From the NCBI GenBank assembly GCA_964550225.1, contig CAZJXT010000034.1, positions 1-5,991 of the forward strand: a DNA stretch of 5,991 nucleotides. Direction: 5' to 3'. Position numbers and translations under genes: made by a program. The notes below the pieces were generated by a model. The model saw only the letters and a program-made list of their open reading frames with translations. It was not told where the DNA came from and did no database searches. Below are positions 1 through 5,465 of the stretch, piece after piece; within the stretch, counting starts at the first letter, position 1; each line of letters begins with the position of its first letter. The stretch is from CAIXMG01 sp964550225. GTDB lineage: Bacteria > Patescibacteriota > Minisyncoccia > Phycocordibacterales > UBA1006.

Positions 1-1
1 T

Positions 2-427
2 GCTCGCAAGCTACAAGAAGAGCGTAATAAACTTGTAGAAAAATATAATGCTTTTGATCCTGTTCTTCTTGGAAAACTTGATAAAATGTTACCTAAAAAT
101 CCAGAGAACATGAAATTGATTTTACAATTGAATGATATTGCACGTCAGTATGGAATTGTTTTACAAAATGTAAAAATAGAGGATGTTGCTCAAGATGCTC
201 AAAATACAGCTGTGCGCGCAGGACAACCTCCTGCAAATACTGATATTGGAACACTGAAGATCACATTTTCATTAACGGGGTCATATACAGGGTTTACTAA
301 TTTCATTAAAGTTGCAGAAAAAGATCTTCGTGTCGTTGATTTTCAAAAAATTACGTTTACTACTCTCGATGAAACGAAACAGAATTATCAATATACGGTG
401 AGTATCAAAACCTATTGGTTAAAATAA
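2..427 (+). CDS. pilO: PilO-like type IV pilus alignment protein, 5'-truncated by the window edge
   Basis: The frame is open from base 2, so the gene starts upstream; 141 residues are visible. The first ATG in the window (86) is internal, because coding continues unbroken before it. The visible N-terminal stretch (ARKLQEERNKLVEKY) looks like the end of the coiled coil that follows the PilO transmembrane helix. It is followed by an alpha/beta domain: a helix beginning PENMKLILQLNDIARQYGI, then strands with the segment GSYTGFTNFIKVAEK and the ending VSIKTYWLK. This matches the PilO ferredoxin-like fold, in which a 'GsY..f..Fi' strand-helix is typical. PilO normally pairs with PilN and connects the inner-membrane complex to the pilus machinery. 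The short gap (4 bases) to the next gene suggests co-transcription. pilM and pilN probably lie just upstream. There is no Cys in the visible part. The family call rests on motif and context; a GspM-like name would be an alternative. Confidence 0.8.
   Translation, partial: ARKLQEERNKLVEKYNAFDPVLLGKLDKMLPKNPENMKLILQLNDIARQYGIVLQNVKIEDVAQDAQNTAVRAGQPPANTDIGTLKITFSLTGSYTGFTNFIKVAEKDLRVVDFQKITFTTLDETKQNYQYTVSIKTYWLK
420..425 (+). promoter_or_regulatory. Candidate -10 element (TAAAAT) 6 nt before the PilP-like gene
   Basis: TAAAAT overlaps the end and stop codon of pilO and lies exactly 6 nt before the ATG at 432. This is the same spacing as the TAnnnT hexamers before pilC and both pilins. If used, transcription would start at or next to the ATG and give a leaderless mRNA. 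The hexamer is a modest match, I see no convincing -35, and the gene is only 4 bases behind pilO, so readthrough from the upstream operon is equally likely. Confidence 0.3.
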
Positions 428-431
428 ACAT

Positions 432-803
432 ATGAAATCAAAATCTACAACATTTATTTTAATACTCGTAGTTCTGGTCGTTATTGGAGCACTGGTTTAT
501 TTCTTTGTTATTAAAAAAGATACAACACTATCAACACCATCATTAGTTTCAACAAATACTGGGCAAACAGCAGGTCTTGGTACACCATCAGGATCTTCAA
601 CAGGGAGTCAAGTCGTTGAAATTTTGAGAAATCTTACAGTTATTAAGCTCGATGATTCAGTCTTTCGTAATCCTGCGTTTAATCAATTGAGCGACATGAC
701 CATTGCGTTACCGCCAATCACTAATCAAGGACGAAGAAATCCTTTTGCTCCAGCAGTTTCTGATTATATCGACACTACTACTATCTCATCAGGTCTTAAT
801 TAA
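432..803 (+). CDS. Small membrane-anchored PilP-like type IV pilus protein
   Basis: A 123-residue protein. It has a short basic N-terminus (MKSKS), one strongly hydrophobic segment at about residues 7-27, and KK after it, so an N-in, C-out single-pass topology is expected. A low-complexity Ser/Thr/Gly-rich linker (about 31-60) follows, then a small folded part. Near the C-terminus, at 100-107, is GRRNPFAP, similar to the 'R-x-PF-x-P' motif of PilP/GspC-type proteins. Its place directly after pilO is that of pilP. Unlike classical PilP it has no Cys and hence no lipoprotein lipobox, and it is shorter than usual PilP. A protein that need not reach an outer-membrane secretin would fit this, but that is inference. 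The ATG at 432 is 4 bases after the pilO stop and has no SD sequence. The stop is a tandem TAATAA buried in a terminator stem. Sure of the gene, moderately sure of the role; it may be a lineage-specific protein. Confidence 0.65.
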   Translation: MKSKSTTFILILVVLVVIGALVYFFVIKKDTTLSTPSLVSTNTGQTAGLGTPSGSSTGSQVVEILRNLTVIKLDDSVFRNPAFNQLSDMTIALPPITNQGRRNPFAPAVSDYIDTTTISSGLN

Positions 804-834
804 TAAATCCACCAGGAGGTGGATTTATTGTTTT
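802..834 (+). terminator. Strong Rho-independent terminator after the PilP-like gene
   Basis: A perfect 12-bp stem (802-813 AATAAATCCACC with 818-829 GGTGGATTTATT) closes a 4-nt loop, AGGA (814-817), and a T-rich tail runs to 834. The left arm includes two bases of the preceding TAA stop, so the terminator begins inside the coding end. On the opposite strand there is no T tract, so it should act only on rightward transcription. It separates the pilO/PilP-like unit from pilB. Confidence 0.85.
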
Positions 835-857
835 ATAAAAATAAAATATGTTACAAT
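828..857 (+). promoter_or_regulatory. Promoter for pilB with extended -10
   Basis: TACAAT at 852-857 is preceded by TG at 849-850 (TGn, extended -10). The only -35-like hexamer at a usual distance is TTGTTT at 828-833 (18-nt spacer), which lies in the T tail of the terminator and matches the consensus only in TTG. A start about 7 nt after the -10 would leave a leader of only 4-5 nt before the ATG at 869, too short for an SD sequence, and none is present. The terminator just upstream makes a promoter here likely. Confidence 0.6.
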
Positions 858-868
858 AAACTCATACT

Positions 869-2608
869 ATGAATTTTCTTGAACAGCTTGTAAAAAATGG
901 TGTTATCAATCGCTATCAACTGGAAGATATTTTAGATAAATCAAAATCCATGAATGGTGATATTGATCGAGCGTTAGAAGCAGCAGGAGTTTCTTCTGAG
1001 GCTGTTCGTGCAGCAAAATCTATAATTTTTGGATTACCTGAGCGAGCTATTAATTTTCAAAATTTTTCATTTGATATTCTAAAATATGTTCCTGAAGATG
1101 CTTCAGTAAACTATAAATTTATTCCTGTCGGTCTTACCAATGGGGTATTACAAATGGGAATGTTAAATCCTGGTGATGTTGCAGCACAAGGAGCTCTCCA
1201 GTTTATTGCGTCAAAGATTAAAATGCCTATCGAACAAGTGATCATTTCGTATGATGATTTTAAACGTGTAACAGATGGATATCACGGCGCAGCATCTATT
1301 GATACTGGAAACTCAGGAGGAATCGCAAGTTTTTCAGAAGAGATTCTTGATGTTCCTAATAATGATCAAGAGTCAATCGCAAAGACAGGGGTAGAAAATG
1401 GTTCAGTAACTGAAGATGCTCCTGCAACAAAAATGATTGGAGTAATTGTAAAAAATGCAATTGATGGAGGAGCTTCAGATATTCATATTGAACATGCAGG
1501 AAATGAGGTCCGCGTTCGTTATCGTGTTGATGGAATTTTGCATACTTCATTACGACCTAATAAATCATTTCATTCATCATTGGTTGCAAAAATTAAAACT
1601 CTCACAGGAACGATGAAGCTTGATGAGAAACGTAAACCTCAAGATGGGCGTTTTGTTGCGTTGGTAGACAAGGGCACAGCGTATGAAAGAAATGTTGATT
1701 TTCGTGTATCTACGTTTCCTACCTTTTATGGAGAAAAAGTAGTAATTCGTATTTTGGATCCAGAGCGAGGTATTAAAACTCTTGATGATGTAGGATTGTC
1801 ACCAGAACACCTTGCGACGATTCGTGAAGTTATCAAACGTCCTCATGGAATGATCCTGATGACAGGTCCAACAGGTGAAGGAAAATCAACAACACTCTAT
1901 GCAATGATTAAAGAAATTGATCGAGAGGGTCTTAATGTGGTATCTCTTGAAGATCCGATTGAATACAATATTGCAGGAATGAACCAATCTCAAGTAAAAC
2001 CGGAAATTGGTTATGATTTCGCAACGGGGTTACGTAGTGTCTTACGACAAGATCCTGATGTAATCATGGTTGGAGAAATTCGAGATAAGGAAACAGCTCG
2101 TCTTGCTATTCAAGCAGCGCTTACAGGGCATCTTGTATTTGCGACACTCCATACAAATTCTGCTATTGGAGCAATTCCTCGATTAGTAGATATGGGAGTA
2201 GATCCTTATTTGATAGCACCAACCTTGTTAATGTCTATGGCGCAGCGATTGGTACAAAAAATTGTTCCTAATACTGGAAAAGCAATTCCTGTAGAGGGTG
2301 CCATTGCAGAAATGATTACGCGACAGTTTTCAGACTTACCTCCATCATTCTTAGAAAAACTTCCTATTACGAATACCGTTTATGAACCTCAAAAATCTTC
2401 TGAATCAGAATCTGGGCTTAAGGGGCGAATACCTGCAGTTGAGATGTTTGTAGTAGATAAAGAAATTGAAAAGTTAATTCTTACAAAACCAAACGAGAAT
2501 GATTTGTATGATTATGCGCGAACACAAGGATTTTTGACCATGAAAGATGATGCTATTTTAAAATCAATGGCAGGTAAAATTCCTTGGAATGAAGTAAATG
2601 GATTATAA
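869..2608 (+). CDS. pilB: PilB/GspE-family pilus extension ATPase
   Basis: 579 residues, close to the family's usual length. It is the cytoplasmic hexameric motor that powers pilin addition through PilC. Residues 1-135 form an MshEN/T2SSE N-terminal-type domain (VPEDASVNYKFIPV at 74-87, MLNPGD at 98-103). A variable linker runs to about 185, then the N2 domain (GASDIHIE at 201-208, RVDG at 219-222). The ATPase core has Walker A GPTGEGKST at 333-341, Asp box LEDPIEY at 360-366, Walker B DPDVIMVGEIRD at 395-406 with E403 as expected catalytic acid, and His box TGHLVFATLHT at 419-429. E337 replaces the common Ser of GPTGSGKST. The C-terminal zinc-binding tetracysteine motif of many PilB/GspE proteins is absent: the protein has no Cys, and after AQRLVQKIVP a segment (about 468-518) rich in Pro and Ser leads to the conserved GRIPAVEMF (519-527). 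An in-frame TAA at 857-859 makes ATG 869 the only plausible start. pilT follows after 27 bases. Confidence 0.95.
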   Translation: MNFLEQLVKNGVINRYQLEDILDKSKSMNGDIDRALEAAGVSSEAVRAAKSIIFGLPERAINFQNFSFDILKYVPEDASVNYKFIPVGLTNGVLQMGMLNPGDVAAQGALQFIASKIKMPIEQVIISYDDFKRVTDGYHGAASIDTGNSGGIASFSEEILDVPNNDQESIAKTGVENGSVTEDAPATKMIGVIVKNAIDGGASDIHIEHAGNEVRVRYRVDGILHTSLRPNKSFHSSLVAKIKTLTGTMKLDEKRKPQDGRFVALVDKGTAYERNVDFRVSTFPTFYGEKVVIRILDPERGIKTLDDVGLSPEHLATIREVIKRPHGMILMTGPTGEGKSTTLYAMIKEIDREGLNVVSLEDPIEYNIAGMNQSQVKPEIGYDFATGLRSVLRQDPDVIMVGEIRDKETARLAIQAALTGHLVFATLHTNSAIGAIPRLVDMGVDPYLIAPTLLMSMAQRLVQKIVPNTGKAIPVEGAIAEMITRQFSDLPPSFLEKLPITNTVYEPQKSSESESGLKGRIPAVEMFVVDKEIEKLILTKPNENDLYDYARTQGFLTMKDDAILKSMAGKIPWNEVNGL

Positions 2609-2635
2609 TAGTTATTAATGAAATTTTAAATATAT

Positions 2636-3700
2636 ATGCAATCAAACTATCAACAACAAATTGAAACTCTTTTGGATATTGTATATCAGAACGGTGCATC
2701 TGATTTACACTTATCAGTAGATCGTCATCCATTCATTCGTGTAGATGGAGCTTTAAATGAGGTTCAAAATTACCCTCAATTAACTGCTGATGATATGGTA
2801 GGAATTATTTCTGCTATGGCAGGAGATGAGAAAACTAAAAAACTCATTGGGCTTGAAGATATTGATTTTGCGTATAATTATGGAGAAAAAATGCGCCTTC
2901 GAGGAAACGCATTTATTCGCAGTGGACATATTTCGATTGCATTACGAACTATTGAAAAAATAAGAACTCTTACAGACCTTAAATTACCTGAAGCATTATT
3001 GCAGTTTACTCGAGCTAAACAAGGTTTTTTCCTTGTAGTAGGACCAGTAGGGGTTGGAAAATCAACAACACTTGCTGCAATGATTGATTCGATTAATAGT
3101 GAACGTAGAGAACATATTGTGACCATTGAACACCCTATTGAATATATTCACGGAGAAAAACAATCAATTATTGATCAACGTGAGGTGGGATTAGATACTT
3201 TATCGTTTCATGCGGCTCTAGAATCAGCATTTCGTGAAGATGTTAATGTTATTCTGGTGGGAGAGATGCAAAATGCTGAAACTATCTCAACAGCTGTTAC
3301 TGCAGCAGGAACGGGGCATTTGGTATTTTCAACATTACACACAAATAGTTCAGCTCAAACGATTGACCGTATTATTGACATGTTTCCACCAGAACAACAA
3401 AATCAAGTACGCGCACAATTGTCTGTTACTCTTCTTGGAATTTTATCACAGCGTTTAATTCCAAGTATTAAAGGTGGTCGTGTTGTTGCTTATGAGTTAT
3501 TAGTTAATACAAAGGCTGTGACAACAATGATTCGAGAGGGAAGAACTCATGAAATTGATACAGCTATTGAAACAGGTACAGATCATGGAATGATTTCAAT
3601 GAATCGAGCATTGATTGATTTGGTACGAGCTGGTGAAATTACGATTGATGATGCTAAAAAATATTCAACAAATCCTGTTGGACTTGATGGAATGATGTAA
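2636..3700 (+). CDS. pilT: PilT-family pilus retraction ATPase with divergent motifs
   Basis: 354 residues, normal PilT length. It is the cytoplasmic hexameric ATPase that depolymerises the pilus. The N-terminal PAS-like domain has GASDLHLS (20-27) and the RVDG strand (35-38). The core has Walker A GPVGVGKST (136-144), Asp-box region TIEHPIEY (163-170), REVGLDTLSF (182-191), Walker B VILVGEMQN (205-213) with E210, and His box TGHLVFSTLHT (226-236). The C-terminus has MIREGRTHEI (298-307) and the 'GM.SMN.AL..L...G.I' tail (318-336). Several normally fixed positions differ: TIEDPIE is TIEHPIE (D to H at 166), DPDVI is DVNVI, GEMRD is GEMQN, and AIRNLIRE is AVTTMIRE. The key Lys (142), Ser/Thr (143-144) and Glu (165, 210) remain, so the enzyme may well be active, but this is untested. 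An in-frame TAA at 2627-2629 fixes ATG 2636 as the start; no SD is present. It is probably co-transcribed with pilB. No Cys. Confidence 0.92.
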   Translation: MQSNYQQQIETLLDIVYQNGASDLHLSVDRHPFIRVDGALNEVQNYPQLTADDMVGIISAMAGDEKTKKLIGLEDIDFAYNYGEKMRLRGNAFIRSGHISIALRTIEKIRTLTDLKLPEALLQFTRAKQGFFLVVGPVGVGKSTTLAAMIDSINSERREHIVTIEHPIEYIHGEKQSIIDQREVGLDTLSFHAALESAFREDVNVILVGEMQNAETISTAVTAAGTGHLVFSTLHTNSSAQTIDRIIDMFPPEQQNQVRAQLSVTLLGILSQRLIPSIKGGRVVAYELLVNTKAVTTMIREGRTHEIDTAIETGTDHGMISMNRALIDLVRAGEITIDDAKKYSTNPVGLDGMM

Positions 3701-3702
3701 GG

Positions 3703-3708
3703 TATACT
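3703..3708 (+). promoter_or_regulatory. -10-like TATACT 6 nt before pilC
   Basis: TATACT sits in the 14-base gap between the pilT stop and the pilC ATG at 3715. A start about 7 nt downstream would fall on the A of the ATG, predicting a leaderless message. No good -35 is seen (TTGGAC at 3678-3683 is weak and 19 nt away). The only purine run nearby (AAGG at 3699-3702) is 12 nt from the ATG, too far for a normal SD. pilC may also be reached by readthrough from pilB-pilT. Confidence 0.5.
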
Positions 3709-3714
3709 ATCACT

Positions 3715-4920
3715 ATGAATTTTAATTATAAAGTTATTGATCCATCCGGACGTGAAGTATCCGGACAAATAGATGCAGTAAATAGCGATCTTGCAGTATC
3801 TTCATTGCAACGACGTGGTTTTATTGTAGTTTCAGTAATTGCTGATACTGGGAAGAATGTTCTCCAAAAGAATTTTACCTTTTTTGATCGTGTTCCTATG
3901 AAAGATATTGTAATGATGTCTCGACAGCTTTCAGCTCTTTTCGAAGCTCAAGTATCTGCAATGAAAGCGTTTACCTTGATGGCAGAAGGAACAACAAATA
4001 CTACCTTGAGGTTTGCACTACAATCGATTACTCAAGATATTCAAGGAGGTATCTCAATTTCAAGTGCAATGGAAAAACATCCAAATACTTTTTCAAATTT
4101 CTATGTAGCAATGGTTCGATCTGGTGAAGAGTCAGGAAAACTCACAGATACATTTAAATATCTTGCGGATTATTTAGAGCGACAATATGAATTGGTTTCA
4201 AAAACAAAAAACGCACTCGTATATCCTGCGTTTGTTATTATTACATTTATTGCAGTAATGATTTTGATGCTCACTATGGTGATTCCAAAACTCTCAGAGA
4301 TTTTAATTGAAACCGGACAGGAGTTACCTATTTATACACGAGTCGTTATCGGACTTTCTAATTTCTTTGTACATTATTGGCCAATCATACTTGTACTTTT
4401 CTTAGGACTTGTAGGGTATGTGTGGTATCTCGGTGGACGAGAGTCAGGAAAGAAAAAATTAGATCAATGGAAGTTATCAATTCCAGCCTTTGGAGATCTT
4501 TTTCGAAAAGTATATCTTTCACGTATTGCTGATAACTTGAATACTATGCTCTCTGCTGGAATTCCAGTATTACGAGCTCTTGAAATCACAGGGGCTGTTG
4601 TAGATAATAAAATTTATGAAGATATTCTTAAAGTAGCCGTAGATGATGTTCGAGGAGGGCAACTCATTTCTGCATCATTTGAAAAACATTTAGAAATTCC
4701 TCATATTATGGTTGCTATGGTTCGTGTAGGAGAAGAAACTGGATCGTTAGGACAAATTCTTTCGACGCTTGCTAAGTTTTATAAGCGCGAAGTAGATAAT
4801 GCTGTAGATACTCTTATTGGACTCATTGAGCCAGTAATGATCGTAGGTCTTGGGGTAGGGGTAGGGTTTTTGCTCACAGCGATCCTTGTTCCGATCTATA
4901 ATATTGCCAGTGCGTTATAA
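3715..4920 (+). CDS. pilC: PilC/GspF-family inner-membrane platform protein
   Basis: 401 residues, the standard length of the family. PilC is the polytopic membrane platform whose cytoplasmic domains sit in the PilB or PilT hexamer and which inserts or extracts pilin. An N-terminal soluble region (1-60, starting NFNYKVIDPSGREVSGQI) precedes two T2SSF repeats. The first is at about 65-190, with SRQLSALFEAQVSAMKAF (69-86) and VRSGEESGKL (134-143). The second is at about 268-395, with ADNLNTMLSAGIPVLRALE (272-290) and VRVGEETGSL (336-345). Three hydrophobic segments are visible, near 168-190, 218-240 and 373-396, the last containing Gly/Val repeats (VGLGVGVGF, 377-385). Q79 stands where Gly is usual in repeat 1 ('AGV'); repeat 2 keeps the Gly. 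No Cys. The gene is 14 bases after pilT, and the ATG is preceded by a -10-like hexamer rather than an SD. Confidence 0.95.
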   Translation: MNFNYKVIDPSGREVSGQIDAVNSDLAVSSLQRRGFIVVSVIADTGKNVLQKNFTFFDRVPMKDIVMMSRQLSALFEAQVSAMKAFTLMAEGTTNTTLRFALQSITQDIQGGISISSAMEKHPNTFSNFYVAMVRSGEESGKLTDTFKYLADYLERQYELVSKTKNALVYPAFVIITFIAVMILMLTMVIPKLSEILIETGQELPIYTRVVIGLSNFFVHYWPIILVLFLGLVGYVWYLGGRESGKKKLDQWKLSIPAFGDLFRKVYLSRIADNLNTMLSAGIPVLRALEITGAVVDNKIYEDILKVAVDDVRGGQLISASFEKHLEIPHIMVAMVRVGEETGSLGQILSTLAKFYKREVDNAVDTLIGLIEPVMIVGLGVGVGFLLTAILVPIYNIASAL

Positions 4921-4933
4921 TTTTTGGTATACT
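4904..4933 (+). promoter_or_regulatory. Promoter for the first prepilin (TTGCCA-18-TATACT, extended -10)
   Basis: This is the best promoter in the window. TTGCCA (4904-4909) matches the -35 consensus at 5 of 6 positions. The spacer is 18 nt, and TATACT (4928-4933) carries TG at 4925-4926 (TGn). The -35 lies inside the last codons of pilC. A start near 4940 would give an AT-rich leader of roughly 37 nt without an SD. A second hexamer, TATTTT at 4965-4970, is exactly 6 nt before the ATG and could give a leaderless form instead. A dedicated strong promoter fits a major pilin, which must be made in far larger amounts than the machinery. No terminator is seen between pilC and the pilin, so readthrough is also possible. 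Confidence 0.65.
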
Positions 4934-4976
4934 AGAAGCGTTTATTATTATATTAATAGTTATCTATTTTATTCAC

Positions 4977-5417
4977 ATGAAAAAGACTTCATTACAAAAA
5001 GGGTTTACATTGATTGAATTGCTGGTAGTAGTAGCAATCATCGGTATTTTGGCTGCGATTATTTTGGCCTCATTAGGAGGAGCTCGAGGAAAAGCTCGAT
5101 TAGCACGTGCAACAGGTGAATTATCAAACCTTCGCGCTGCTCAGGAGTTATATTATTCTACTAATGGAGCATACGATGCAGGGTTTGCTGATCCTGATAC
5201 TGGTATTAAAAACATTGTAGACTCTATCTTAAAATACGATACGACTGCAACTCGTGCGAACAACGGTCTTGTTGATGGTAACAAAGCTGCATGGGCATTC
5301 TATTTTACATCAACAGATGGAATCATCTATTGCGCAGATTCTAATGGATATGCTGGTAAAAATACCGCAACACTTCCTACATCATCTGACCCGGTTTGTT
5401 CTCCAGATCTTCAATAG
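4977..5417 (+). CDS. pilA: Type IV prepilin, probable major pilin
   Basis: 146 residues with a class III prepilin signal: the short basic leader MKKTSLQKG (1-9), then FTLIELLVVVAIIGILAAII. Cleavage by prepilin peptidase after G9 leaves F10 as the first (normally N-methylated) residue and Glu at mature position 5; the mature protein is 137 residues. The hydrophobic N-terminal helix runs to about residue 32 and continues as an amphipathic helix with Arg/Lys spacing (GARGKARLARATGELSNLRA). The globular head contains GAYDAGFADPDTG (64-76). C119 and C141 near the C-terminus can form the usual pilin D-region disulfide loop. It is called the likely major pilin because it follows pilC directly and has the strongest promoter; this is inference. 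The gene is followed by a terminator. Stop codon TAG, the only non-TAA stop among the genes here. No SD before the ATG. Confidence 0.9.
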   Translation: MKKTSLQKGFTLIELLVVVAIIGILAAIILASLGGARGKARLARATGELSNLRAAQELYYSTNGAYDAGFADPDTGIKNIVDSILKYDTTATRANNGLVDGNKAAWAFYFTSTDGIIYCADSNGYAGKNTATLPTSSDPVCSPDLQ

Positions 5418-5424
5418 TTTTTTT

Positions 5425-5449
5425 AAAAAACTCTCGCAAGAGGGTTTTT
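5425..5449 (+). terminator. Probable Rho-independent terminator between the two prepilin genes
   Basis: CTCT (5431-5434) pairs with AGAG (5439-5442) around a CGCA loop. The flanking A6 (5425-5430) can pair with T5 (5445-5449) across a GG bulge (5443-5444), and the T run provides the release tract. The GC core is short, so termination may be partial, letting some transcripts continue into the second prepilin. Confidence 0.55.
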
Positions 5450-5450
5450 A

Positions 5451-5459
5451 TGTTATACT
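5451..5459 (+). promoter_or_regulatory. Extended -10 promoter (TGTTATACT) for the second prepilin
   Basis: TG at 5451-5452, one base, then TATACT at 5454-5459, and exactly 6 nt later the ATG at 5466. Transcription would start on the ATG, predicting a leaderless mRNA. I see no -35 match upstream, but an extended -10 can act without one, and an A/T tract (5418-5430) lies in the upstream position. The promoter begins right after the terminator tail, the same terminator-then-promoter arrangement as before pilB. Confidence 0.6.
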
Positions 5460-5465
5460 TTTTAT

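Noticed and set aside
1..136. N-terminal MshEN-like domain of PilB (at 869-1270) as a c-di-GMP sensor (entry placed here as protein residues 1-136).
   Set aside because: The region has the general domain pattern, but the RLG-type residues of the c-di-GMP motif are not seen in the first repeat, so binding is not claimed.
1356..1550. Minus-strand open frame inside pilB.
   Set aside because: It lies wholly within the conserved pilB frame and its translation (many Leu/His/Gln) looks like an antisense shadow.
2604..2609. TATAAT at the pilB stop codon as a promoter for pilT.
   Set aside because: Perfect -10 hexamer, but it includes the TAA stop, the nearest -35-like TTGGAA (2584-2589) is only 14 nt away, and pilT is 27 bases behind pilB with no terminator. 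Co-transcription explains it as well.
2618..2629. Mini-frame ATG AAA TTT TAA before pilT as an upstream ORF.
   Set aside because: Three codons in AT-rich sequence are expected by chance, with no SD or other support.
2878..3126. Minus-strand open frame inside pilT.
   Set aside because: Opposite to the conserved pilT Walker A region; no start signal and no recognisable motif.
3234..3458. Plus-strand frame inside pilT in another phase.
   Set aside because: Overlaps the conserved Walker B and His-box coding; composition is not protein-like.
3583..3768. Minus-strand frame across the pilT-pilC junction.
   Set aside because: Spans two well-supported genes on the other strand and has no supporting motif.
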